Assembly (NCBI GenBank): GCA_021151695.1
Contig: JAGKWU010000014.1
Coordinates: 80,554 to 144,553 of the forward strand
Direction: 5' to 3'
DNA: 64,000 nucleotides
From: Cellvibrionaceae bacterium
GTDB lineage: Bacteria; Pseudomonadota; Gammaproteobacteria; Pseudomonadales; Cellvibrionaceae
Shown here: positions 1 through 7,892 of the stretch, piece by piece
Position numbering within the stretch: the first letter of the stretch is position 1
How the letters are laid out: each line of letters opens with the position of its first letter
Translations under genes and position numbers: made by a program
Notes under the pieces: model-generated
Databases searched by the model: none
What the model saw: the letters and a program-made list of their open reading frames with translations, nothing else
Told to the model about the DNA's origin: nothing

Positions 1-3000
1 ACCAATTCCAGTCTTTATCTTTGGCAAACAATTGCGCCTGCACATTGCTACCTGCATTGGCAGCATGCGCGGTGATTTTCAGTTTGGTCACACTGCCCAA
101 CAGCAGGCCACCGGTGGGATAGGTTTGCAGGATGATGTTGTCGTCACCGGTTTTGAGTTGCGTGAAACCGGCGAGTGAATAGTTACCTGATGCAACCCAG
201 TCAGAGGCCAATTGGAGTCCAACGGCGGGTGACCAATTCACTTGGAACTCCCAGGCGCCTGTGCCTTCAAAATCATTCAACACACTGTCGTCCAGCTTGA
301 CGCTGTCGATATAAAACCTGGCGGCAGTGCTGCTCTTGTCGAAGTTTTCAAACACCACACCGTAGCCTGCCAAGGTGTCGTAGCCGGATACATCAATGTC
401 GATAGTGGTGGTATTGGCGCTGACAGCGGAGGTAGATGCCCACTCCCAATTGGCGCCATGTTTGACGAACACATAAGCGGTGGTGCCGGCGCCTGCGTCG
501 GCGGCGTTAACGGCAATGCTCAACTTGCTGGCTGCACTCACATCAATGCCACCCTCTGGATAGGTTTGGAAAACCACATTGGAAGGCGCGTTTTCCTTGC
601 TCAAATCTTTGATGAGTGCCAGTGAACGTTGACCGCTGTTTTTCCAGGCATTGGACAGGGTTGCGCCCGCGGTATCAGACCAGCTCACTTGTGTGGCCCA
701 GCCGGAGGTATCTGGTTCGAAGTCCTGAATAACCTTGCCATCCAGTTCTACTTTGTCGATATAGAAGTTGGCCGCGGTGCTGGTTTTGTCGAAGCCTTCA
801 AACACCAGGCCGTAACCGGCCAGGGTGTCGAAGCCAGTGATATCCAATTCGATAGCGCCGCCGTTGGCAGGCACTGCCGAGGTGGATGCCCAGGTCCAAT
901 CCTTGCCGTATTTCACGAACAAATAGGCGGTCGTACCCGCACCTGAGCCGGTGGAGTTCACGGTGACTTTAAGTTTGGTTTTGCCGCTGACATCCAGGCC
1001 ACCGGTTGGGTAGGTTTGGAATACCACGTTGGACGGGCTGGACTCTTTGCTCAGGTCTTTGGTGAGTGACAGCGAATTGAGGCCACTCGCCGACCAGGCG
1101 CCAGAGGTTTTGATTCCGGTGGTGCTGGACCAGCTCACCTGTGCACCCCAATCGCCGGTGGGAATTTCGAAACCGGTAAAGAGGCCCGCTTCCTGTTTAA
1201 CGCGGCCGCCGGGAACGCTGTCCAGGTTGATGGTGTTGGCGAAGCTGTAGCTGGCTTTCAGGGCGGTAGCATCGGCGTTTACCGGGCCGTATTCGCTGCT
1301 GTTTTCCGAATTCCAGGTGATGAAGAAAGCCCACCAGGCATTTTGGGTTTGCATCAGCTCTACGTTGGGAACCGTGCCTGTCTCGGTCAGGCCGACCAGC
1401 TTCTTGCCGTCGTGGCGATCCTTGATAGTGTCGAACTGGCTCTTGAAGGGGTTGTTGGCGTTTTTGCCGTCGTAACCGTCGTAGCCCACTATGTCCACAT
1501 AGTCATCACCCGGATACCAGCTGGCATCGGCGCTGCCTGAGTAGGTGAATACCCAGATGAGGTTGTTGAGGCCGTGTTCTTTGGTCATGCGGTCGTGCAT
1601 CAGTTTCCACAGGGCTTTCAGCTCGTCCGGGCCGGATTTACCCCACCAGAACCAGGCGCCTTGGGCTTCGTGTAAAGGGCGCCACAGCAGGGGAATATCG
1701 GCATCGGCAAATTTCTTTAACTCGGCAGAGATGGTGTCTATGTCGGCCAACAGTGCCTGGTAGTCAGCACCATTGGGGTTGGCCAGGGCTGCTTTCAGAT
1801 CGAACGTCGTCGCGGTGGAGTAGAAGCCTGAGTACCAGGCGGTGTTACCGGAGCCGCTGCAGTTGGTATCGATCAGCTTGGTAGGCGCGTTCCAGTGCCA
1901 GAGCGGGGCGAGAATAACGTTTTTGTCTTTGTGTGCCGCAATCATGTCTTCCGACAGGTTGCCGTGTTTTGCACCGCAGGCAACGCGCGAGCTGGAGTAA
2001 TCGATAAAGTCGAACGCGGTGATGGCTGGTGCCGCGCCGCCGGTCAGTTCAACCACTTTATTGAAATCGCGCAGGCCGGTTTTATTGCTGCCGTAATCCA
2101 TATATTCGGTTTGGCCGCTGATGGTTTTGGCGCCGTAACTGCTCACCAGAAAGGTCATCAGGTCTTTGGCTGCATCGGTGGCCGCGGGGTTGCTCAGTGT
2201 TGGGGCGACTGCCAAAGGTTTGGCTGGGGCAGGTGCGGGGATCAGCGAGATGCTATCGATACGGTAGTAGTTCCAACCGCCACCGATTTCGATGGTGTTG
2301 TCGCCGTCATTCAGCTTGACGGTGCCCACGCGGAATTTCTCCCAGGCGCCGGAGGCATTGAACTGCATTTGCGATTCCACGCCGTTAACCGTAACTACGC
2401 CCACTTTTCCGCCGTAAGAACCGGGAATCGCGTAGCGCACGTAAAGGGTATAGAAACCGGCGTTTAGCGGTTTGTCGCCCGCCATGCTGCCGGAAGCGAT
2501 GGTAAATACGGCCTTGGCGCCGGGGGTAATGTCCGCCGTGTGTTTGCCAATAGCGCCGGAGATGAAGTTGTTATCGCCCTGACCAACCAGGGTTGCGCCG
2601 CCCACCAAAGAGGCGAAGCTGGTGTCTTCCACTTCAATTGTGCGAATGACCGCCGGGTCGTAAATGACAATAGATACCTGGTCCACCAGCGGCTTGCCAT
2701 CGCTGCCGTTCACAATGGCGCCCTGGGGATCGCGGGCAGAAATCTGGAATTTGTAGGATTTGAGGCCATCTACCGCCGGAGCGGTAAAGCTGAGGTTGGG
2801 TTTGGTCCAGTCGGTGATGCCGGGGATTGGGTCGCCTTCGATTTGCTCCCAAAGTACGGTCTGGTTGGTGACTGTGCCTATAAGGCGCCCGGCGAGTGTC
2901 ACCTGGGCACCTTGCTGGTATTCCGCGCCTTCGCCGGCGATCACACCCAGGATGCGGGTTTCGGGGGTATAACTTACTTTATCCGGGTTGGTTTTGCCTT

Positions 3001-3088
3001 CGTCGAGGCAACCACTGAGAAGGCCAACCACACAGACCGCCATAAGCGGAGGTATGGTTTGGCGCAGTTTTTTTAGGTAGTGCTGCAT
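1..3088 (-). CDS. GH26 beta-mannanase lipoprotein with repeated C-terminal modules (3' end outside window)
   Basis: Endo-acting mannan hydrolase, probably anchored to the outer membrane. The start at 3088 has AGGAG six bases upstream. The protein opens with a lipoprotein signal whose lipobox is LSGC (Cys27). An Ig-like stretch and a CBM35-like module follow (about residues 150-285), then a GH26 catalytic domain. The acid/base Glu474 lies in WRPLHEAQGAWFWWG and the nucleophile Glu569 in GLTETG, both classic GH26 signatures. After the enzyme come tandem copies of a roughly 155-residue beta-rich module with the recurring phrase NVVFQTYP; the first two are complete and a third is cut by the window edge. 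Their family (CBM27- or CBM11-like) is inferred. The gene stands alone, reads out of the window and has palindromic operator-like sites upstream. Family assignment is secure; the exact substrate (galactomannan or glucomannan) is not. Confidence 0.93.
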   Translation of the reverse strand, partial: MQHYLKKLRQTIPPLMAVCVVGLLSGCLDEGKTNPDKVSYTPETRILGVIAGEGAEYQQGAQVTLAGRLIGTVTNQTVLWEQIEGDPIPGITDWTKPNLSFTAPAVDGLKSYKFQISARDPQGAIVNGSDGKPLVDQVSIVIYDPAVIRTIEVEDTSFASLVGGATLVGQGDNNFISGAIGKHTADITPGAKAVFTIASGSMAGDKPLNAGFYTLYVRYAIPGSYGGKVGVVTVNGVESQMQFNASGAWEKFRVGTVKLNDGDNTIEIGGGWNYYRIDSISLIPAPAPAKPLAVAPTLSNPAATDAAKDLMTFLVSSYGAKTISGQTEYMDYGSNKTGLRDFNKVVELTGGAAPAITAFDFIDYSSSRVACGAKHGNLSEDMIAAHKDKNVILAPLWHWNAPTKLIDTNCSGSGNTAWYSGFYSTATTFDLKAALANPNGADYQALLADIDTISAELKKFADADIPLLWRPLHEAQGAWFWWGKSGPDELKALWKLMHDRMTKEHGLNNLIWVFTYSGSADASWYPGDDYVDIVGYDGYDGKNANNPFKSQFDTIKDRHDGKKLVGLTETGTVPNVELMQTQNAWWAFFITWNSENSSEYGPVNADATALKASYSFANTINLDSVPGGRVKQEAGLFTGFEIPTGDWGAQVSWSSTTGIKTSGAWSASGLNSLSLTKDLSKESSPSNVVFQTYPTGGLDVSGKTKLKVTVNSTGSGAGTTAYLFVKYGKDWTWASTSAVPANGGAIELDITGFDTLAGYGLVFEGFDKTSTAANFYIDKVELDGKVIQDFEPDTSGWATQVSWSDTAGATLSNAWKNSGQRSLALIKDLSKENAPSNVVFQTYPEGGIDVSAASKLSIAVNAADAGAGTTAYVFVKHGANWEWASTSAVSANTTTIDIDVSGYDTLAGYGVVFENFDKSSTAARFYIDSVKLDDSVLNDFEGTGAWEFQVNWSPAVGLQLASDWVASGNYSLAGFTQLKTGDDNIILQTYPTGGLLLGSVTKLKITAHAANAGSNVQAQLFAKDKDWNW

Positions 3089-3199
3089 AACTGACTCCTG
3101 ATGTTATAGGTATAAATTCGCTCTCGACCCCTATGGCAAGGCGGGCAATTACCGGCCTGTTTTCCCCATATGCTTAGTAAGATGCAGGGCTAAAATAGA

Positions 3200-3215
3200 T
3201 GAAACCGATTACACC
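3200..3215. promoter_or_regulatory. Candidate LacI-type operator, copy 1
   Basis: TGAAACCGATTACACC resembles the central-CG palindromes bound by LacI/GalR-family regulators. It lies 112 bases upstream of the mannanase start. Related motifs occur at 3393, 31129, 31166 and 62071. Assignment rests on resemblance and on its position near two mannanase genes. Confidence 0.45.
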
Positions 3216-3229
3216 ATCAACAGAAAATT

Positions 3230-3245
3230 AACGTAAGTTTACGTT
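3230..3245. promoter_or_regulatory. Perfect palindrome upstream of mannanase gene
   Basis: AACGTAA-GT-TTACGTT has seven-base arms that are exact reverse complements around a two-base centre. It sits 142 bases upstream of the mannanase start, in AT-rich promoter-like DNA. The cognate regulator is unknown. Confidence 0.35.
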
Positions 3246-3392
3246 TCGTCATTCAATAATTCGCTAAAAAATGGATTTTTATGTTTTTCAAATATGAAAA
3301 ACATAGTTAAGTTATTGTTTTAAAAATATTATTTTTTACGAGTTGCTAGGTATATGGACGCACTTAACTTTATGGCGGTTGGCGCGCAAAAG

Positions 3393-3406
3393 TGTTACCG
3401 GTTACA
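3393..3406. promoter_or_regulatory. Candidate LacI-type operator, copy 2
   Basis: TGTTACCGGTTACA differs from the perfect palindrome TGTAACCGGTTACA at one base. It lies between the divergent mannanase and CobW genes and shares its core with sites upstream of the GH5 mannanase. Confidence 0.45.
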
Positions 3407-3560
3407 ATTTTTGTGGTTAATTCTGCCAAAACGCGTTTTTTGACGGCTGCCGCCCGCCATCTTGAAAAGCGACCATCGGGGGGTGGAATCCTCTCCTAAG
3501 GGCTGTTGTGACTCGTCAAATCTGTGTAGGCTCGCCGTTCGTTTCCATCAGGGCCTGAAC

Positions 3561-4616
3561 ATGACGCAGCGCACTCCTGCCAACCGCATTCCCACTAACA
3601 TCATCACCGGTTTCCTTGGCGTAGGAAAAACTACGGCCATTACCCATTTGCTTCGGCACAAGCCGGAGGGGGAAAAGTGGTCGGTATTGGTTAATGAGTT
3701 TGGCGAGATAGGCATTGATGGCGCCTTGCTGCAGGAGACCAATGCCCAGGTACGCGAGGTGCCGGGTGGCTGCATTTGCTGCGTGGCCGGCCTGCCCATG
3801 AAAATGGCGCTCAATATGCTGATCGCCCGCACTAATCCTGACCGTATCATTGTGGAGCCCACGGGCCTCGGCCATCCGGAAGAGATCATCAATACCCTCA
3901 CCGGCGAGTATTACGATGAGGTGCTGGATTTACGTGCAACTGTGACCTTGGTCGACCCGCGCAAACTCGCCGACGAGCGCTATACCACTAACGCCAATTT
4001 CCAGGATCAATTGGCTGTGGCCGATGTATTGGTGGCCAATAAAATGGACGCCTGCAGCCCAGAGGATGAGCTGCGTTTTGATCAACTGGTCACCGCTTTT
4101 GAACCGCCCAAACTGGCAGTACACAAGGTGATCCAGGGGGCGCTTGAGCCGGAATGGCTGGATGTGCTGCGCCAATCCCACCAGCTTCAGAATCCTCAAC
4201 ACCACCAGTCTTTCCAATCGGTGGGCAAGTCAAATCCCTTAAGTCCGCAGCGCGATGCCTACAATCCCAAGGTATCCCTACCTGAGGGCGAGCGTTTTAT
4301 ACGGCGCGAAAACCGCAGCGGCGAGGCGCACAGTTGCGGCTGGTTGTTTGCCCCCGAATTGGTATTTCACTTCAATGGCCTGTTTGGATTACTGTCCGGC
4401 CTGGATTGCTGGCGGGCCAAGGCGGTAATGAACACCACTGAAGGCGTATATATGTTCAACGCTGAGAACGGCGTCTTGTCAGTAAATCCCATGGCCGTTG
4501 CGCCGGCCGATATACTGGACAGCCGCCTGGAGTTGATTGACGACAAACCGCTAGATGCGGCAATGATCGAGGCTCAGTTGTTGGGGCTTTGCACCAATCT
4601 GGAATGCGATGAATAA
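3561..4616 (+). CDS. CobW/COG0523-family GTP-dependent metallochaperone
   Basis: Cytoplasmic G3E-family GTPase that presumably delivers a metal ion, usually zinc or cobalt, to a client protein. The P-loop is GFLGVGKTT (residues 17-25), the metal-binding motif CICC is at residues 71-74, and NKMD is the guanine-specificity motif. The C-terminal half carries the CobW_C region, preceded by a linker with a His-His pair. The ATG at 3561 was chosen because the protein then starts just ahead of the P-loop, as usual for the family; the open frame extends upstream to a TTG at 3462, but that extension looks non-coding. Length is 351 residues. No Zur box or cobalamin riboswitch was seen, so the metal cannot be read from context. 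Confidence 0.9.
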   Translation: MTQRTPANRIPTNIITGFLGVGKTTAITHLLRHKPEGEKWSVLVNEFGEIGIDGALLQETNAQVREVPGGCICCVAGLPMKMALNMLIARTNPDRIIVEPTGLGHPEEIINTLTGEYYDEVLDLRATVTLVDPRKLADERYTTNANFQDQLAVADVLVANKMDACSPEDELRFDQLVTAFEPPKLAVHKVIQGALEPEWLDVLRQSHQLQNPQHHQSFQSVGKSNPLSPQRDAYNPKVSLPEGERFIRRENRSGEAHSCGWLFAPELVFHFNGLFGLLSGLDCWRAKAVMNTTEGVYMFNAENGVLSVNPMAVAPADILDSRLELIDDKPLDAAMIEAQLLGLCTNLECDE

Positions 4617-4736
4617 ATCTTGTGCAGCTGGCGGCAATAGCCGCCGGTTGCAGCTAGACTCAAAGGAATCAGGCGTGAGCCTGTTAGGGTATTAAGGCGC
4701 AAGCCTGCACGGGTTTAATAAGAAGAGAGGTTTTTT

Positions 4737-7148
4737 ATGTTGTTACTACTGTCACTGGTCGCTATCTGGGCACTGATTGCTGTGCTTACCCTGCGCCAGG
4801 TTGCGTTGTCTGCCGCGTCTGCGCTGGTGTTGGTGTTTTGGCTGGTGCTCGGCTCGATAGTACCTTGCCTCTTATCGCCCTGGGTGCTGGTACCGCTGGT
4901 TGTGGTGCTGCTGGCACTTAATATAGGCGGCCTGCGCCGCGTGCTATTGACCAAACCTGTATTTGGCCTGCTCAAAAAAACCATGCCCAGCATGAGTGTG
5001 ACCGAGCGCGAAGCGCTGGAAGCGGGTACTACCTGGTGGGAAAAAGAGCTCTTCAGCGGCAAACCCGACTGGAACGAGTTCGCCCAGATTGGCCTGCCGC
5101 AACTCACTGCCGAGGAGCAATCCTTCCTTGATAACGAAGTGAGCCAGCTGTGCGAGCTGATCAATGAGTGGGATGTTTATAACAAACGTAAAGACCTGCC
5201 GCCCGAAGCCTGGCAGTTCCTCAAAGAGAAAGGCTTTTTCAGTCTGATTATCCCCAAAGAATACGGTGGTCGCGCCTTTAGCCACTACGCGCAAAGCCGC
5301 GTGATGAGCAAGATCGCCAGCCGCTCCGGCACTACCGCCGTAACCGCCATGGTGCCCAACTCCCTCGGCCCCGGCGAGCTGTTGATGAACTATGGTACCG
5401 AGGAGCAGAAGCAGCGCTGGTTGCCAGGCCTCGCCAACGGCACCGAGATTCCCTGCTTTGGTTTGACTGGCCCTGAAGCCGGTTCTGACGCTGGCTCGAT
5501 TCCTGACGTCGGTGTTGTTTGTATGGGTATGCACGAAGGCCAGGAAGTGTTGGGCTTGAGCCTGACATTCAGCAAGCGCTGGATCACCCTCGCACCTGTG
5601 GCTACCGTAGTTGGTCTCGCCTTTAAACTGCGCGATCCTGACGGCCTGTTGGGCGATCCTGGCAAAAAAGAATACGGCATCACCTGTGCCCTGATTCCCG
5701 CCAAACATCCTGGTATAGAGATAGGTCTGCGCCACAATCCTGGCTCACCCTTTATGAACGGTCCCATTTTTGGCACCAACGTATTTATCCCCATCGATTG
5801 GATCATCGGCGGTGCCGCCATGGCCGGTAAAGGCTGGCGCATGCTGATTGAATGCCTGGGGGCAGGTCGCGGTGTGTCACTGCCGTCACTGTCTACTGCC
5901 AGCGGTGAATACAACTATCGTCTCGTGGGTGCCTATTCCCGTGTGCGTCGCCAGTTCAATACCGAAATTGGCAAGTTTGAAGGTGTACAAGAGGCTACCG
6001 CCGATATCGCCGGTATTGCTTATACATTGGAGGCCATGCGCCAGCTGGTAACCAAAGGTTTGGAAACCGGTGCGCCTTCGGTGATGACCGCCATGGCTAA
6101 ATACCATGCGACCGAGTTGATGCGTAAATCCGTTGAACATGCCATGGATATTGTTGGCGGCCGTGCCATCCAGCAAGGTCCGCGCAATTTCCTGGTGTAT
6201 TCCTATCACAGCGTACCTGTGGCCATTACGGTGGAGGGTGCCAACATCCTGACCCGCTCGCTGATGATCTTCGGTCAGGGCGCTATGCGTTGCCATCCTT
6301 ACCTGTTCAACGAAATGCAGGCCATGCAGGACGAAGATCAGGCGCGTGGTCTGGCGACCTTTGACAAGTTGTTCACCGCGCATCTGGGCCACGTCTTCAG
6401 TAATGTAGTGCGTGCAAAATTGCTAGGCATCAGTCGTGGCCACTTCAGTGATGTGCCTGCCAATGCGGATGATTTTAGTGCGCGCTGGTACCAGCGCATC
6501 AATCTGTTCAGTGCGGCTTTTGCCACTATGTCGGATATAGCACTGGCGGTTCTTGGTGGTAATTTGAAACGTCGCGAGTTGTTGTCAGCTCGCCTCGGCG
6601 ATATCCATAGCCAATTGTTCATTGCCTGCTCCATCCTGAAATATCACTCTGCGCATCCACGCACACGCGCCGAGGATGCCCACGCGGAATATGCGCTCCA
6701 TAGTGCACTCTACAAGGCGCAGGAAGCCCTGGTGGATTTTGCCGATAACTTCCCTGTCAGCTGGGTTACCAAACTCATGAAGTTTGCCGTAATGCCATGG
6801 GGACGCGTTATCAGCAAACCATCGGATGAGCTGGTACGTGAGTTGGGTGATCTGATGTTGGAAGACAACCCTGTGCGCCAAAAGCTCGGCCAATACCTGC
6901 ATGTGAGCCTGGACCCACAGGATGCGGCCGGCCGTGTGGAAAGTACCTATCAAATGCTGTTGGCTCTCGGCCCGCTTTGGACTACCTGGCTCAAAAACCA
7001 GCACAAGCTCAGCGGTGCCACCATGGCAGAAAAACTGCAGGACGCAGTGAGTAAAAATATCATCCAGCCACAGGATGTAGATCGCCTGCTGCAATACGAT
7101 GCGCGTCGCTACGACTGCTTGCTCACGGATAACTTCGAGAAGCTGTAG
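4737..7148 (+). CDS. fadE: Acyl-CoA dehydrogenase, FadE type
   Basis: First oxidative step of fatty-acid beta-oxidation: FAD-dependent conversion of acyl-CoA to trans-2-enoyl-CoA. At 803 residues it matches the large membrane-associated FadE class (E. coli FadE is 814) rather than the 380-residue soluble enzymes. The N-terminus has two hydrophobic segments (about residues 1-25 and 30-65), followed by the acyl-CoA dehydrogenase N, middle and C-terminal domains. Recognisable blocks include PKEYGGRAFS, CFGLTGPEAGSDAGS and the C-terminal helical extension typical of FadE. A GA-rich ribosome-binding site (AAGAAGAGAGG) precedes the ATG. The gene stands alone and ends in a strong terminator. No other beta-oxidation gene is adjacent. 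Confidence 0.93.
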   Translation: MLLLLSLVAIWALIAVLTLRQVALSAASALVLVFWLVLGSIVPCLLSPWVLVPLVVVLLALNIGGLRRVLLTKPVFGLLKKTMPSMSVTEREALEAGTTWWEKELFSGKPDWNEFAQIGLPQLTAEEQSFLDNEVSQLCELINEWDVYNKRKDLPPEAWQFLKEKGFFSLIIPKEYGGRAFSHYAQSRVMSKIASRSGTTAVTAMVPNSLGPGELLMNYGTEEQKQRWLPGLANGTEIPCFGLTGPEAGSDAGSIPDVGVVCMGMHEGQEVLGLSLTFSKRWITLAPVATVVGLAFKLRDPDGLLGDPGKKEYGITCALIPAKHPGIEIGLRHNPGSPFMNGPIFGTNVFIPIDWIIGGAAMAGKGWRMLIECLGAGRGVSLPSLSTASGEYNYRLVGAYSRVRRQFNTEIGKFEGVQEATADIAGIAYTLEAMRQLVTKGLETGAPSVMTAMAKYHATELMRKSVEHAMDIVGGRAIQQGPRNFLVYSYHSVPVAITVEGANILTRSLMIFGQGAMRCHPYLFNEMQAMQDEDQARGLATFDKLFTAHLGHVFSNVVRAKLLGISRGHFSDVPANADDFSARWYQRINLFSAAFATMSDIALAVLGGNLKRRELLSARLGDIHSQLFIACSILKYHSAHPRTRAEDAHAEYALHSALYKAQEALVDFADNFPVSWVTKLMKFAVMPWGRVISKPSDELVRELGDLMLEDNPVRQKLGQYLHVSLDPQDAAGRVESTYQMLLALGPLWTTWLKNQHKLSGATMAEKLQDAVSKNIIQPQDVDRLLQYDARRYDCLLTDNFEKL

Positions 7149-7172
7149 TCGCTTACCAGTTGTTGTTAACCA

Positions 7173-7208
7173 AAAATCCCCAGTGCTACCCACTGGGGAT
7201 TTTTTTTT
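7173..7208 (+). terminator. Rho-independent terminator after fadE
   Basis: A GC-rich stem (AAAATCCCCAGTG paired with CACTGGGGATTTT) with a five-base loop is followed by an uninterrupted T run, 25 bases after the fadE stop codon. Confidence 0.92.
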
Positions 7209-7650
7209 GCAAAGAACTCAAGTCGATAAAAGAGTATTTTTTTGCTGTACATCAATCTATTGCTTGAATGAATGCCTTAGATTTAGACGACAGCTCTTTG
7301 AAAACGAAGGGTTTTTATTGGAAATAAGCCCTGTCATTCCTATTCAAAACCGCTGTTTTTCTCCCTCTATATTCCAATTGCGTCTCAGGGCCCCGTTAAG
7401 TATACGGGCGCACAGAAGTAAACGTTCTAGGCGGTATATTTATTCGCCAATTGTCTGGGCTATTCTTAAAAATGCCCTCTCATAAAAGTGTGAGGCTTTT
7501 GGCGACGGGCAGTTTTGGTTTTTTAAAGAAAAAAGATATCGCTACAGACGATATTCACAGTAAACAGCTGGGCGGGCAATGACTGTCTGTTCCCCATCAA
7601 CCACAGTAGGGCCAATTGGCAATAATGCAGATTGGCTCAAGCGTAATCTT
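7209..7650. other. Intergenic region without recognised gene
   Basis: About 440 bases between the fadE terminator and the small gene at 7665. I see no credible reading frame, RNA gene or repeat. It presumably contains the promoter and leader of the small gene. Confidence 0.5.
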
Positions 7651-7664
7651 AAGGAGCGGTCGCG

Positions 7665-7880
7665 ATGAAGAAACACAATTACTCCATGGGTGTTGGCATT
7701 AACCTGAATCGTACAGAAGATTTGCGGGCAAAATTAATTGCCGAAATTTCCGAATACGAGCGCCAACAGGACGCACTCAAGCTAAATGCCAATCACGTCA
7801 ATTTCACTATGATCCAAACCTATAAGGAATTGATTGCAGCGCGCCGGGCTATGCTCAAACGCCTGCCAATGACGTTTTGA
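7665..7880 (+). CDS. Small helical protein of unknown function
   Basis: A 71-residue protein I do not recognise. It is probably real because AAGGAG sits at good spacing before the ATG and the composition looks coding. The sequence is charged and predicted helical, with a Lys/Arg-rich end (AARRAMLKRLPM). It has no signal peptide, membrane segment or Cys motif. It stands alone in plus orientation and converges with the GGDEF-EAL gene, whose stop is 12 bases downstream. A cytoplasmic role is likely; nothing in the context fixes the function. Confidence 0.62.
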   Translation: MKKHNYSMGVGINLNRTEDLRAKLIAEISEYERQQDALKLNANHVNFTMIQTYKELIAARRAMLKRLPMTF

Positions 7881-7892
7881 TTCAAGCCTTCA

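Larger units (their letters stand above)
3089..3560. other. Divergent intergenic region between GH26 gene and CobW gene
   Basis: This 472-base stretch contains no convincing gene. It is AT-rich between about 3180 and 3360 and carries three operator-like palindromes, listed separately. It should hold the promoters of the mannanase gene (leftward) and of the CobW-type gene (rightward). No clear -35/-10 pair was picked out. Confidence 0.6.

Noticed and set aside
242..3076. Several plus-strand open frames opposite the GH26 gene.
   Set aside because: They are antisense shadows; the minus-strand frame has continuous GH26 and binding-module signatures.
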